From Nitrospira sp. (lineage in GTDB: Bacteria; Nitrospirota; Nitrospiria; Nitrospirales; Nitrospiraceae): a stretch of DNA of 64,000 nt. The translations under genes and the position numbers were made by a program. This document shows positions 53,715-62,906 of the stretch, piece by piece (the stretch's first letter is position 1; each line of letters starts with the position of its first letter). The notes beneath the pieces were generated by a model, which ran no database searches, was not told the DNA's origin, and saw nothing but the letters and a program-made list of their open reading frames with translations. The stretch covers positions 248,001 to 312,000 of the forward strand of contig CP054184.1 of the NCBI GenBank assembly GCA_015709715.1, given 5' to 3'.

Positions 53715-55247
53715 TCAGGCAAAAATACTCACGCGCCCGTTGCCGTACATCTCCGTCGTCGCCCGAGTCTGACGGTCTTCATCCTTGCTCCCCGTCGGTC
53801 GGCCGGAACCTCCTCCCGAGCGTGCCTGCTGCTGAAACTCCCAGGCCTGCTGACCGCCCCCCTGCTGCTGATCCACCGTGACCCGCAACATGCCCATTTC
53901 CAATCCCGTGGTCCGCAGCGAAGATTCCAGCGAGGGCCCCTGTTGGAGGAGACCGTGACCGAGCGCGCCATGTTCTGTTCGGATGTGGGCGTGCACCGTC
54001 TGGTCGCTCATCATGACGCGCAGGCGCAGGGGCCCCATGTCCAGCGGATCAAGATCCAGCGTGACGCTCTGGGAAAAGGACGTGCTCTCCCGCAGTTCGC
54101 TCACACGCTCCGCTGCCGCGGCATGGCGCACCGATGCGTTTCCAGTGGCCTCACCGGCCGAGAGCCCATCACTGGCTATTGTCGCGGGCTGATTCGTCAC
54201 GGCCATACGTTCCTGGAACGAGGTGCGCATCGCGCCCTCATCCGGCCTGGCCTGTTGTGCGGCAGATTGGTCCCCTGGCGGCTGGTTGAGCAAGTCGTGC
54301 TGAGGCTGCTCTTGGGATGGCTCGAAACTGTGATGCCGGCCTGACTCAGTGCTTTCAGCTCCCGACAGCGCAACCGCCGCCTGGGGAGCCTCTTGCGAGG
54401 GTCGCTCCGCAGCTTCGCTCTTCTGCTCCGCCATCTTCATGGTCGGAACGGTCATCTTACCTTCGATCGGCTGAGCGGGCTCCTCCTCAACCCTGTTGAC
54501 CAATTCGGCCGGCACCTCGTCATGATTGGCTGGTTCTTGCTGCATCGGTTGGACGAGAGGTTCGGTCCGCTTCTCGGCCTTGTTCTCGCTCGCTTTCACC
54601 TCGCCAGCCTGACCCGGAACGGACAGATTGGCCTGGGCCTCGGTCTCTTCTCCCTCAAGAATTGGACCAGCGTGGCCCTGCTCGACCGCCGTTGGTGCGG
54701 TGACGGAGGAAACTGCCTCTACCGTGGATTCGGCGGCCTCGGCAGGGCTCCCCTCCGACGAAACCGAACCATCCTCGTTCGGCTGTGCGACCAAGGCTGC
54801 AACCTGCTCGGCGGACAGGGGAGAGACAACCGCTGCCAACAAGATCTCCGCCGGCTGCCCTCGTTCGCTTTTCTTTTGATCTTCGGATTCCTCCGACGCG
54901 GAGGGCTTGGCACGGTCGCTTTCGGCAACCTTCTCGTTTTTCGACGCCTGTTCTCCTATCGCTGGCCGCTCCTGTTCCTTGTCGATGATGTTTTGTGATG
55001 ACTGTTCGGGCTTCGAACTCGAAGCTGGCGAGCGTTTCGCCTGAGAGGACTGTGTCGATGTCTGCCGCGGCCTGGAAGCGCCAGGCTCTGCAGAGAGGCG
55101 TCTGGTTTCCGCTCGCTCGAGGATTGATTCGAACCGACTCCCCGTCCCGATTACCGGACGCCCTTCGTTGCGCTCGCCCAGTTCCACGCCCGACCTGCCG
55201 CCCTGCGTTGGAAGGTGCCCCATCAATCTCTGAAGATCTATGGCCAT
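53715..55247 (-). CDS. fliK: Hook-length control protein FliK
   Basis: FliK (510 aa) measures hook length and triggers the FlhB switch. The long N-terminal region is rich in Glu, Gln, Ala and Ser, as expected for the ruler. The conserved Flg_hook domain lies near residues 390-470: [26 protein letters not shown], then [15 protein letters not shown]. The ATG at 55247 is preferred to 55259, whose spacing to an SD is poor. It comes before flgD. Confidence 0.9.
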   Translation of the reverse strand: MAIDLQRLMGHLPTQGGRSGVELGERNEGRPVIGTGSRFESILERAETRRLSAEPGASRPRQTSTQSSQAKRSPASSSKPEQSSQNIIDKEQERPAIGEQASKNEKVAESDRAKPSASEESEDQKKSERGQPAEILLAAVVSPLSAEQVAALVAQPNEDGSVSSEGSPAEAAESTVEAVSSVTAPTAVEQGHAGPILEGEETEAQANLSVPGQAGEVKASENKAEKRTEPLVQPMQQEPANHDEVPAELVNRVEEEPAQPIEGKMTVPTMKMAEQKSEAAERPSQEAPQAAVALSGAESTESGRHHSFEPSQEQPQHDLLNQPPGDQSAAQQARPDEGAMRTSFQERMAVTNQPATIASDGLSAGEATGNASVRHAAAAERVSELRESTSFSQSVTLDLDPLDMGPLRLRVMMSDQTVHAHIRTEHGALGHGLLQQGPSLESSLRTTGLEMGMLRVTVDQQQGGGQQAWEFQQQARSGGGSGRPTGSKDEDRQTRATTEMYGNGRVSIFA

Positions 55248-55280
55248 GGTCTTTCCCATCCTTGTGGTGACTGCTCCCTC

Positions 55281-55327
55281 TTTACAAAGGCCATGCCATT
55301 CGCGGTTGTACGCAAAGGCCTTGTAAA
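55281..55327 (-). repeat. Inverted repeat upstream of fliK
   Basis: TTTACAAAGGCC and GGCCTTGTAAA can pair with one bulged base around a 24-nt loop. It lies in the 182-nt gap between the MotE-like gene and fliK and could attenuate or end transcription. No sigma-54 or sigma-28 site was seen in the gap. Confidence 0.4.
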
Positions 55328-55429
55328 TCTGGAGCCTGCGCTGACGATGACAAGGATTGAGAAGCAGGAAGCGGAAGTTTCTGCAGGCGGTCTCGGCAAA
55401 ACCTGCCGATGGGACACGGTGCGTGGAGA

Positions 55430-56098
55430 CTACGGAGTGGTGAGGAGCTGCTCGGTCAGTCGGGCAGCGCGCTCAGGCTTTACCTCGGCGAGGATGGCGC
55501 CCGCAAACTTGCCCTTAAGCAGGCGCAGCACCTCAACAGCCTTCCGCTCCGGCATGCGTTCGAGACGGGCCGCCGCCTCTTCCGGGGGCATGGCCTCGTA
55601 AATCTTCACGAGTTGCGTCTGATTCACGTTGCGCGGGCCGGCTTGAGTTTTCGGGTCCTTGGGCTTGTCGGCTTCAGCGGCCGGCTTGGCCTTCGCCGCA
55701 GCCTGACTGCGCTTTTTCTCCGCCTCGACCATCTGTTCATGGCGGGTCACGATCTGTTCGAGTTCCGCCTTCAGCTCCAGCAGATGGGTTTCACTTTCCC
55801 GTATGGCCGCCTCGCGTTGATCCAGAAGCCGCCGCCGCTGCTCCAGCATTTCATGAATTTCTCGGGGAGCCATGGTCGCCGGTCCCTGAAGGGCACCCGA
55901 GGGAACGTCCGGCTCAGGCCCTTGCTGAGCCGCCCCTTGTCGGCTCGGTTGCGGAGCCGGTTGCTTGCCGGTTTCATCCGCAAGAGCGAACGAAGCCGCC
56001 AGACTCAGCACCAGCACGCAGCAGCACGACTGGATGACCGCACCGCGCCTCAGGCCATGCTGCATGTCGGTGGTCTCGGCCGGACGTTCCGCGCTCAT
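55430..56098 (-). CDS. MotE/MgtE-N-like periplasmic coiled-coil protein
   Basis: The 222-aa protein has a signal peptide or anchor (SCCCVLVLSLAASFALA), a Pro/Gln-rich part, a coiled coil (residues 80-140), and a C-terminal MgtE-N-like domain (LVKIYEAMPPEEAAARLERMPERKAVEVLRLLKGKFAGAILAE). These features match MotE/FlbB-type motility proteins, which bind the stator or P-ring in the periplasm. It overlaps fliJ by ATGA. Confidence 0.8.
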   Translation of the reverse strand: MSAERPAETTDMQHGLRRGAVIQSCCCVLVLSLAASFALADETGKQPAPQPSRQGAAQQGPEPDVPSGALQGPATMAPREIHEMLEQRRRLLDQREAAIRESETHLLELKAELEQIVTRHEQMVEAEKKRSQAAAKAKPAAEADKPKDPKTQAGPRNVNQTQLVKIYEAMPPEEAAARLERMPERKAVEVLRLLKGKFAGAILAEVKPERAARLTEQLLTTP

Positions 56099-56535
56099 TC
56101 CCGTTCTCCCGGTCTCAGGGGATTTCTTCGCCAGGCCCGTTCATCGAGCAAGGCCTGGTCCTGACGTTCCTGCCGACGCCTCTGCTCCTGCTGCGCCCGG
56201 CTTACCAACAGATCCAATTTCTTTCGATCCCGCATGGCCTCGAGCACCGCGTCACGCTTGGTTGCCCACTGGCTCTGCAGCGAGGTCTGCCGCTCTTCCA
56301 TGCGCTTTCTGGTTTCAAGGGCCTGGTTCATGGCGTCGAGGGGGGCGAACAATTCCTCCGCCGTCCCGCCCCGGCGCGCCTGTTCCAGGTACGTGTCTGC
56401 ATCGCACCCGGCCCGCGCCTCCAAGCGCGCGATCCGATCGTTCCACTCCTGCAACTCACGCGCAGCCTCCGCGAGTTCCATCCTGGTCGCGTCCTCCCGT
56501 TGCAGCGCATGGGCGCGAAGGACCGTCAGGTTCAT
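56095..56535 (-). CDS. fliJ: Flagellar export chaperone FliJ
   Basis: FliJ (146 aa) is a coiled-coil protein that sits in the FliI ring. The sequence is a long helix pair rich in Arg, Glu and Gln. It overlaps fliI by ATGA and precedes the MotE-like gene. FliJ has little sequence conservation; position and coil pattern support the call. Confidence 0.85.
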   Translation of the reverse strand: MNLTVLRAHALQREDATRMELAEAARELQEWNDRIARLEARAGCDADTYLEQARRGGTAEELFAPLDAMNQALETRKRMEERQTSLQSQWATKRDAVLEAMRDRKKLDLLVSRAQQEQRRRQERQDQALLDERAWRRNPLRPGERE

Positions 56536-57839
56536 TTAATCTTTCCCGCCAGGGCCATCAACTCATCCAGCGAACGAGAGAATCCGACCGGCTGCTGAAT
56601 TTCCTGCCGCAGGAACGCCGTGATGTCGTCGTGCGCCGACACCGCCTTATCCAACTCTTTGCTGGTGCCGGGCTTATAGGCCCCGAGGGTGATCAAGTCT
56701 TCCGATCGACGATACAGAGCCGTTCGTTCCAAGACCAAACGCGCCGCCGCATAGTGCGCCGGCGTCACGATATCCCGCATCACTCGGCTGGTACTGTGCA
56801 TGATGTCGATGGCCGGAAAATGGTTACGTGCGGCGAGCTCTCGAGACAGCACAATATGGCCGTCCAGGATAGACCGGACGGCATCAGCGACGGGATCGTT
56901 GAGATCGTCGCCGTCGACCAGGACGGTGTAGAGGCCGGTGATGCTGCCGCCGCTCTGAGCCGTGCCGACCCGTTCCAGCAGCTTCGGCAGCACCGCGAAC
57001 ACCGAGGGCGTATATCCTTTCGTGGTCGGAGGTTCGCCGATCGCCAGGCCTACCTCACGCTGGCTGTACGCCAATCGAGACAAGGAATCCATCATGAGCA
57101 GGACCTGGTTCCCCCGATCGCGAAAATACTCCGCGATAGCCGTCGCCACCAGCGCGCCGCGGATGCGGACCATCGGGGGTTGATCGGAGGTTGCTACGAT
57201 GACCACCGAACGCGCGCGGGCTTCCGGGGTAAGGTCACGCTCCAAGAACTCCTTCACCTCGCGCCCCCGTTCGCCCACCAAGGCAATGACCCTGACATCC
57301 GCCTGGGTGTAACGGCTGATCATGCCCAACAGGACACTCTTACCCACGCCGGATCCCGCGAACACGCCGATCTTCTGCCCCTGCCCGCAGGTCAGCAGCG
57401 CGTTGATCGCCCTGATTCCCAGATCGATCGGTTCCGTGATCCTCGCGCGATGGAGCGGATTCAGCGGGGTGGCGTGGAGCGGCACCCGCGACTCGGCACG
57501 CACCGGCGGCAAGCCGTCGAGGGGATGGCCGAGTCCATCGAGGATCCGGCCCAGCATGTCCGGCCCGACCGGAACGGAGGCGACGTGCCCCTTCATCACC
57601 ACGCGGCTGCCCGGCCCGATGCCCTGCATTTCTCCCAGCGGCATCAACAGGACGCGATCTTCGCGAAAGCCCACCACCTCCGCCATGACCGTCCCCTGCC
57701 CGCCCTCACGGGTGATCTCACAGACTTCTCCCACGGACGTGAAGGGGCCGGATGCTTCGATGACGATGCCGACCGCCTGGGCGACGCGCCCGGTGACGGA
57801 CAGCGGTTCGACCTGCTCCAGACGCTCGCTAAGCTTCAT
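56532..57839 (-). CDS. fliI: Flagellar export ATPase FliI
   Basis: FliI (435 aa) is the export ATPase, related to the F1 beta subunit. Walker A is GVFAGSGVGKSVLLG, followed by LVGERGREVKEFLE and LLMMDSLSRLAYSQREVGLAIGEPP. ATG 57839 follows GAGAG; the longer frame lies in the FliH gene. It overlaps the REC-FliH gene by 11 nt. Confidence 0.96.
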   Translation of the reverse strand: MKLSERLEQVEPLSVTGRVAQAVGIVIEASGPFTSVGEVCEITREGGQGTVMAEVVGFREDRVLLMPLGEMQGIGPGSRVVMKGHVASVPVGPDMLGRILDGLGHPLDGLPPVRAESRVPLHATPLNPLHRARITEPIDLGIRAINALLTCGQGQKIGVFAGSGVGKSVLLGMISRYTQADVRVIALVGERGREVKEFLERDLTPEARARSVVIVATSDQPPMVRIRGALVATAIAEYFRDRGNQVLLMMDSLSRLAYSQREVGLAIGEPPTTKGYTPSVFAVLPKLLERVGTAQSGGSITGLYTVLVDGDDLNDPVADAVRSILDGHIVLSRELAARNHFPAIDIMHSTSRVMRDIVTPAHYAAARLVLERTALYRRSEDLITLGAYKPGTSKELDKAVSAHDDITAFLRQEIQQPVGFSRSLDELMALAGKIK

Positions 57840-58878
57840 CGGTCTCTCGCTTTCGTAGGGCTTCTCCCAACCGCAACAACTGGCTGTCCAGCGTCGCATC
57901 GATCAAGAGGCTCGAGGCCTGCACGAGACAGCCACCAGGGCTGATGCCGGGATCCGTTTCAAACTTCAGGGTCAGCGAGCCATGGGGCGTTTGGCTCAAT
58001 GCCGAGCGCGCCCCCTCCAAGGCCGGCAAGTCCGACGGATGAATACGAATGCGGACCAGGCCGCTTTCGTGCAAGTGACTGAGCGCGCTGCGCACCTGGG
58101 TCACGATCGCGTCGCGTTTCTCCGCCACCAGATCACGCAGTACCTTCTGCGCGATCATGAACGCCAGGGAGGCGACTTCCTCTTCCACCGTTTCATGCAG
58201 ACCACGCCAGGCCTCTTCGAGTTTGGCTCCCAACGAGGCCACCAGCACCTGTTCCTTCTGCCGCACAGCTTGTACCCGTTCAAGGGCGCGCTGCTCGCCT
58301 TCGGCGACACCCCGCTCGTACTCCGTCACCTTGTCCTTGTCAGGCGGCTTGCTGCCGGGAGTAAAATCGGCCAAGGGCACCGTCCGCAGGCGAATGTTCC
58401 CCGAACGAATCAGCGTGTTCTTGAGCACGGTGTTCTCCTGCCGCAAACGATAGAGTTCCAGCAGTCTGGCGACGGTCAGGTTCACCAAATCCAGTTGGAA
58501 AGGTTTGGTCAGGAAATCCGCCGCGCCGGACTTCATCGCCCGTACGGCCAACTCGATATTGCCGTGGCCGGTCATTACGATGCCGAGCAAGCGACTGTCG
58601 ATTTCGAGGGCGCGCTCCAGAAGGGCAATGCCGTCGGTGCCGGGCAGTTGCACGTCGACCATCAACACCGCGACCGGATGGACGTGCAGGTGGGCCAAGG
58701 CCTCTTCGGCAGATCCGGCGGTGATGACCACCTGTCCCGCCGCACGGAGCAATTCACTCAGCAGTTCGCAGATGGGCGGCTCATCATCGACCACCAGGAT
58801 CGCGCGCGGCGCCAATTCCTTGTCGGGTGCGGCGGCTGGCGTCCTGGGTGAGGCCTGACGCGCGGCAGCGGCTCCCAT
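57829..58878 (-). CDS. Response-regulator/FliH fusion
   Basis: The 349-aa protein has an N-terminal receiver domain (residues 26-150) with the complete phosphorylation site: Asp31-Asp32, acceptor Asp75 in VDVQLPG, Thr103 in MTGHG and Lys125 in TKPF. A helical linker (LLELYRLRQENTVLKN) leads to a FliH/YscL-type C-terminus (residues 200-349), with EEAWRGLHETVEEEVASLAFMIAQKVL. FliH binds FliI and the C-ring protein FliN. The fusion suggests phosphorylation-dependent control of export, but the kinase is unknown. It starts right after fliG. Confidence 0.9.
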   Translation of the reverse strand: MGAAAARQASPRTPAAAPDKELAPRAILVVDDEPPICELLSELLRAAGQVVITAGSAEEALAHLHVHPVAVLMVDVQLPGTDGIALLERALEIDSRLLGIVMTGHGNIELAVRAMKSGAADFLTKPFQLDLVNLTVARLLELYRLRQENTVLKNTLIRSGNIRLRTVPLADFTPGSKPPDKDKVTEYERGVAEGEQRALERVQAVRQKEQVLVASLGAKLEEAWRGLHETVEEEVASLAFMIAQKVLRDLVAEKRDAIVTQVRSALSHLHESGLVRIRIHPSDLPALEGARSALSQTPHGSLTLKFETDPGISPGGCLVQASSLLIDATLDSQLLRLGEALRKRETDEA

Positions 58879-59874
58879 TTAGACCAATGCCTCGCCTGAC
58901 CCGCCGCCGACGACGATGCGGCCTTCTTCTTCCAGTTTGCGGCAGACCTTCAGGATGTTCTGTTGCGCCTTCTCGACATCCGACACCTTGACGGGTCCGC
59001 GTGTGTCCATGTCTTCCTTGAGCATTTCCGCCGCCCGACTCGACATGTTCTTGAGGAACTTCTCCTTCACCTCCGGCGTGGCGCCACGGAGGGCGATGGG
59101 AAGGTCTTCCTTGCTGATCTCCTTCATCAACTCCTGCATCGAGCGGGAATCCAAATCGATCAGGTCGTCGAAGACGAACATGAGGGCCCGGATGCTATCC
59201 GCCAGCGCCTGGTCCCGTTCCGTGAGCTTGGCCATGATGGCGCCCTCGGTGTTCTTGTCGATGCGCGTCAGGATGTCCGCCATCAGTTCCGTGCCGCCGA
59301 CCGACATGCTGGACACGCCCATCGACGCCGACAGAATTTCCTGCAGGCTGTCGCTCAGTTCAGCCAGCACGTCCGGCTGCACCTCTTGCATGGTCGCGAG
59401 CCGCAGCGATACATCGGCATGCAGATGCACCGGCAGCAGCGCCAACACGGCGCTGGCCTGTTCGGCCTCCATCTGACCCAAACAGACCGCAATCGTTTGG
59501 GGATGTTCGACCTTCAGAATCTGAGAGACCGTCCTGGCGTCCACCCACTTCAGCGCATCGATGCCCGGATAGGTCTTCGTGTTGAGAGATTCCATGATGC
59601 GCGCGGCTTTTTCCGGACCTAAGGCCTTTTTGAGGATCGTTTCCATGAACTCCTTTCCCTCAAACTGGACCTCGCCGGAAGAGCTCGCCTGTTCGAATTC
59701 CGCGATCACGCTCTCTTCTTCCTGTTTCGTGATATTGGCCGTTTCTTTCATGAAGGTCCCGAGCTTCCGAATGTCTTTCGGATCCAGCGCCTTCATGACC
59801 GCGGCCGCGGCCTCTTCTCCGATCGCCCGCAGCAGGATCGCGGCCTTCTGTGCCCCGCTCAACTGTTTATTCAT
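58879..59874 (-). CDS. fliG: Flagellar switch protein FliG
   Basis: FliG (331 aa) is the torque-generating C-ring subunit. The N domain (KAAILLRAIGEEAAAAVMKAL), the middle domain with EHPQTIAVCLGQ, and the C domain with MFVFDDLIDLDSRSMQELMKEI and the charged torque helix are present. It ends one base before the FliH fusion gene begins. Confidence 0.96.
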   Translation of the reverse strand: MNKQLSGAQKAAILLRAIGEEAAAAVMKALDPKDIRKLGTFMKETANITKQEEESVIAEFEQASSSGEVQFEGKEFMETILKKALGPEKAARIMESLNTKTYPGIDALKWVDARTVSQILKVEHPQTIAVCLGQMEAEQASAVLALLPVHLHADVSLRLATMQEVQPDVLAELSDSLQEILSASMGVSSMSVGGTELMADILTRIDKNTEGAIMAKLTERDQALADSIRALMFVFDDLIDLDSRSMQELMKEISKEDLPIALRGATPEVKEKFLKNMSSRAAEMLKEDMDTRGPVKVSDVEKAQQNILKVCRKLEEEGRIVVGGGSGEALV

Positions 59875-59886
59875 GATGGAGACCGA

Positions 59887-61461
59887 TTAGGCGTTGCTCT
59901 TCAACCACTGTTTGACGACCACAGCCGTGTTGGCAGGATTGCTCTTGGCCATCTCCAGGATCTGGGACGGCTGCTTCCCGCTGATGGCGGCTTCGACTTG
60001 CCCCACGGAGGCGGGCAGCGCGGGAGTTTGGCCGTCGGTCGCCGCGGGGGCCGACTGAACCAACATCGCCATCAAGGGCCGCACGACCAAGAAGAAGATC
60101 AGGAAGAACAGCAGTCCCCCGACGGCATACCGCACGTAGGGCATCCACGCCTTCGTGGAATCCGAGGCGGCTTCCACCCCGACGCCGACCGGTTCCTCCG
60201 CGCCCAGACCGAACTGGATGTTCACCACCTCGACCTGGTCCTGGCGCTCGGCGGAATAGCCCATCGCCTTCTTCACGATCTCCTCGATCCGCTTCATTTC
60301 CTCCTCCGACCGGGGCACGTACTTCTTCGGCTCTTCCTTTTTTGTCTCCTCGGCTGCGCCTTCCGCCGGCTTTGCGCCACCTTCATAGATCCCGTCGACC
60401 AACACGGCCACGGACAATTTCTTGATGGTCCCGGTCGGCTCCACGATTCGTGACACCGTTCGGCTGATCTCGTAATTCACCGTCTCGTTCTTGGTCTGGT
60501 TGCTGTTCGAGCTCGTCTGACCGCCTTCGGTTTCCGTACCTCCCGGCACGTTCGATTCCACGCCGGGCACGCCTCCCGACATGGCATTGACACCGCTCGA
60601 CTTCTCCTGTCCGCGCTGCTCGCTCCGCACGACCTGTCCGTTCGGATCAAACCGCTCCTCCGTCGTCTCGATCTTTCTAAAGTCGAGCACGCTCGACACC
60701 CGAACCACGGCCTTGTTCACTCCCACGATCTTTTCCAGCATCGACTGAATGCGGGTTTCGATGTCTTTCTCCAGCGTCCGCTGATATTCCAGCTGCGTGC
60801 CGGAGAGGCCGGCCGATTCGTCGCTGGAGGTATTGGACAATAGGTTCCCGTGGCCGTCGACCACGGTCACGTCCCGTGCTTGAAGGCCTTCGACGCTGCT
60901 GGACACCAGGTGGACGATCCCCTGTACCTGAGCCTTCGACAGCGAACGGTTCGCCCGTAACGACAACACGACCGATGCCCGCGCACGGTCCTGCTCCGTG
61001 GCGAACAGGCGACGCTCCGGCACGGCCAAATGCACTCGTGCCCGCTCGACTTCCGGCATCTGGGTGATGGTCCGCGCCAGTTCGCCCTGCAGCGCCCGGC
61101 GGTAGTTCAGTTTCTGCACGAAGTCCGACATGCCCATGGTAGTGCGATCGAAGATCTCATACCCGACCCCGCCGCCATGCGGAAGCCCTTGGCCCGCCAT
61201 TTCCAAGCGCAGGTCATGGACCTGGGCATTGGGAACCAGGACCGTCGTGCCGCCGTTGGCCGTCTCGTACGGCACCTTGGCATCCTTCAACCGATCGAGG
61301 ATGGAGGACGCATCCTCCGGCGCCAGATTCGCAAACAATACCTGCATGTCCGGTTGCTGCGTCCAGAGAGTCACGGCGATCATACCGGCCACGGAGCCGG
61401 CCAGGGCGAGGAGAATGATGAGACGCTGGTTGATCGTGAAGTGGCTGAACTTTTCAAACAT
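59887..61461 (-). CDS. fliF: MS-ring protein FliF
   Basis: FliF (524 aa) forms the MS-ring. It has a membrane helix near the start (LIILLALAGSVAGMIAVTLW), RBM domains (YRRALQGELARTI), and a second membrane helix near residue 430 (YAVGGLLFFLIFFLVVRPLMAML). The cytosolic tail should bind FliG. It lies 49 nt after fliE. Confidence 0.96.
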   Translation of the reverse strand: MFEKFSHFTINQRLIILLALAGSVAGMIAVTLWTQQPDMQVLFANLAPEDASSILDRLKDAKVPYETANGGTTVLVPNAQVHDLRLEMAGQGLPHGGGVGYEIFDRTTMGMSDFVQKLNYRRALQGELARTITQMPEVERARVHLAVPERRLFATEQDRARASVVLSLRANRSLSKAQVQGIVHLVSSSVEGLQARDVTVVDGHGNLLSNTSSDESAGLSGTQLEYQRTLEKDIETRIQSMLEKIVGVNKAVVRVSSVLDFRKIETTEERFDPNGQVVRSEQRGQEKSSGVNAMSGGVPGVESNVPGGTETEGGQTSSNSNQTKNETVNYEISRTVSRIVEPTGTIKKLSVAVLVDGIYEGGAKPAEGAAEETKKEEPKKYVPRSEEEMKRIEEIVKKAMGYSAERQDQVEVVNIQFGLGAEEPVGVGVEAASDSTKAWMPYVRYAVGGLLFFLIFFLVVRPLMAMLVQSAPAATDGQTPALPASVGQVEAAISGKQPSQILEMAKSNPANTAVVVKQWLKSNA

Positions 61462-61510
61462 AGGCGATGCTGTCCTTTGATCGGGAAACCTGCGCCCCGG
61501 CTAGTCGTGC

Positions 61511-61825
61511 TTAGATCTGCATGCGCTGAATCTCTTCGTAGGCGGTGACCAACTTGTTGCGCACCTGCATCATCAGCTGGAACGACACATCTGCCTGTTG
61601 CAACGCCACCATCGTCTGATGAATGTTGTTGCTCTGTCCGGTTACCAAGGCCTCGACCGCTTGACTGGCGCCCATTTGCGCGTCGTTGATGCTGCTGATG
61701 GCGTCTTTGAGCGAGCCCAAAAAGTTCGTGCCGGCCGCGGCTTCGTTCGCCTGCCCTCCCCCCATGCCTTCTGCCCCCTCGATAGGCCGGGGGAGACTCA
61801 CGCCTGGAATGCGGATATCCGACAT
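61511..61825 (-). CDS. fliE: MS-ring/rod junction protein FliE
   Basis: FliE (104 aa) links the MS-ring to the rod. The C-terminal LQQADVSFQLMMQVRNKLVTAYEEIQRMQI is characteristic. ATG 61825 with SD GGGAGG is preferred over the longer frame. It follows flgC by 2 nt. Confidence 0.93.
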   Translation of the reverse strand: MSDIRIPGVSLPRPIEGAEGMGGGQANEAAAGTNFLGSLKDAISSINDAQMGASQAVEALVTGQSNNIHQTMVALQQADVSFQLMMQVRNKLVTAYEEIQRMQI

Positions 61826-61827
61826 AC

Positions 61828-62277
61828 TTACCTCCCGATCTCCAGTGCACGATTCCACATCGTCCGGCTGGCATTGATGGCCTGGACGTTCGCCTCGTAG
61901 GCCCGGGATGCGCCGATCATATTGACCATCTCCTCCATCACATTGACGTTCGGCATCGTGACGAAGCCGTTCTTGTCGGCATCCGGATGCCTGGGATCGT
62001 AGATGGACTGCCCGGGCTTCTTGTCCTCGATTACCTTGGCGACCTTCACCCCTTCGACGGCATGGCGTGCGGGTCCCGTGGTGACCTGACGAAAGGCCCG
62101 CTGGAACGGCGCACCGATCGGCGCCGACTCGAACACGACGTCCCGGCGCTTGTAGGGGCCGCCATGGTTGGTTCGCGTCGATTGGGCGTTCGCGAGGTTG
62201 CTGGCGATGACGTTCAAGCGATGCCGTTGGGCATCCAGCGCGGAAACCGACACAGCCAGACTATCCGTTAAATCCAT
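61828..62277 (-). CDS. flgC: Proximal rod protein FlgC
   Basis: FlgC (149 aa) has the rod N-terminus SALDAQRHRLNVIASNLANAQSTRT and the family C-terminal NVMEEMVNMIGASRAYEANVQAINASRTM, with DPRHPDADKNGFV between. SD GAGAGG precedes ATG 62277. It follows flgB. Confidence 0.95.
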   Translation of the reverse strand: MDLTDSLAVSVSALDAQRHRLNVIASNLANAQSTRTNHGGPYKRRDVVFESAPIGAPFQRAFRQVTTGPARHAVEGVKVAKVIEDKKPGQSIYDPRHPDADKNGFVTMPNVNVMEEMVNMIGASRAYEANVQAINASRTMWNRALEIGR

Positions 62278-62338
62278 CACACACCTCTCTGTGGAATGAT
62301 CATGGTTGGCGCAGGTGACAGGGCGTTACGCCTCGGCA

Positions 62339-62746
62339 TCAACGCCCCTCGCGAACGGCACTCAGCAACCCACGGAACTTCATGCTCAAGATGGCCGCCG
62401 CCGTGTTGTATTGCTGCGCGTTGTCCGACATCTTGGCCATTTCCAGCTCGATGTTGACCGTGTTGGCATCCAGCGGCAGGTCCCCGGCCGGTACCTCTTC
62501 GATTCGGGCGGTCACCTGCTGATACCCCCTGCCCTTCGGTCCGATGTGTCGTGGATCCGTCGATGCCAGCGTGACGGGCAATTTTCCCCGTTGCGCATCG
62601 GCCAAGGCTTGCCCGAAATTTAGATCCTTAGCCCGATACTTGGGTGTTTCTTCATTGGCAATGTTGGCTTGAATGATTTGCTGCCTCGCTCCACGAAGGT
62701 CGAGCGATCGCCCAAGCAGCTGGATCGTCCTGTCGAAAATGGTCAT
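62339..62746 (-). CDS. flgB: Proximal rod protein FlgB
   Basis: FlgB (135 aa) opens with TIFDRTIQLLGRSLDLRGARQQIIQANIANEETPKYRAKDLNF and ends with MSDNAQQYNTAAAILSMKFRGLLSAV. The ATG at 62746, with AAGGAG, is chosen; the longer frame includes the promoter. It is the first gene of the flgB-flgC-fliE-fliF-fliG-... operon. Confidence 0.94.
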   Translation of the reverse strand: MTIFDRTIQLLGRSLDLRGARQQIIQANIANEETPKYRAKDLNFGQALADAQRGKLPVTLASTDPRHIGPKGRGYQQVTARIEEVPAGDLPLDANTVNIELEMAKMSDNAQQYNTAAAILSMKFRGLLSAVREGR

Positions 62747-62781
62747 GGCGTGACGCTCCTTTTTCCTGGCTCGGCGAAAAA

Positions 62782-62798
62782 TGCAAACGGTGTACCGA
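62782..62798 (-). promoter_or_regulatory. Candidate sigma-54 promoter of flgB-flgC-fliE-fliF operon
   Basis: The minus strand reads CGGTACACCGTTTGCAT: GG-N10-GC spacing and a good TTTGC -12, but a weaker -24 (CGGTAC). It lies 36 nt before the flgB ATG. Confidence 0.65.
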
Positions 62799-62906
62799 AC
62801 AACCCCCTGCCGAGCGCCGGTCCCCCGAGGTTCCTGTTTCACAGGGTCAGCGCACACCAGGCAACTCCGGCAACGCTAGGCAAAATGTGCCGGCACCCTG
62901 TGCGCT

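Noticed and set aside
55965-57944. 659-codon open frame on the plus strand
   Set aside because: It lies opposite fliI and fliJ, is rich in Arg, His and Pro, and has no recognisable domain. High GC keeps antisense frames open.
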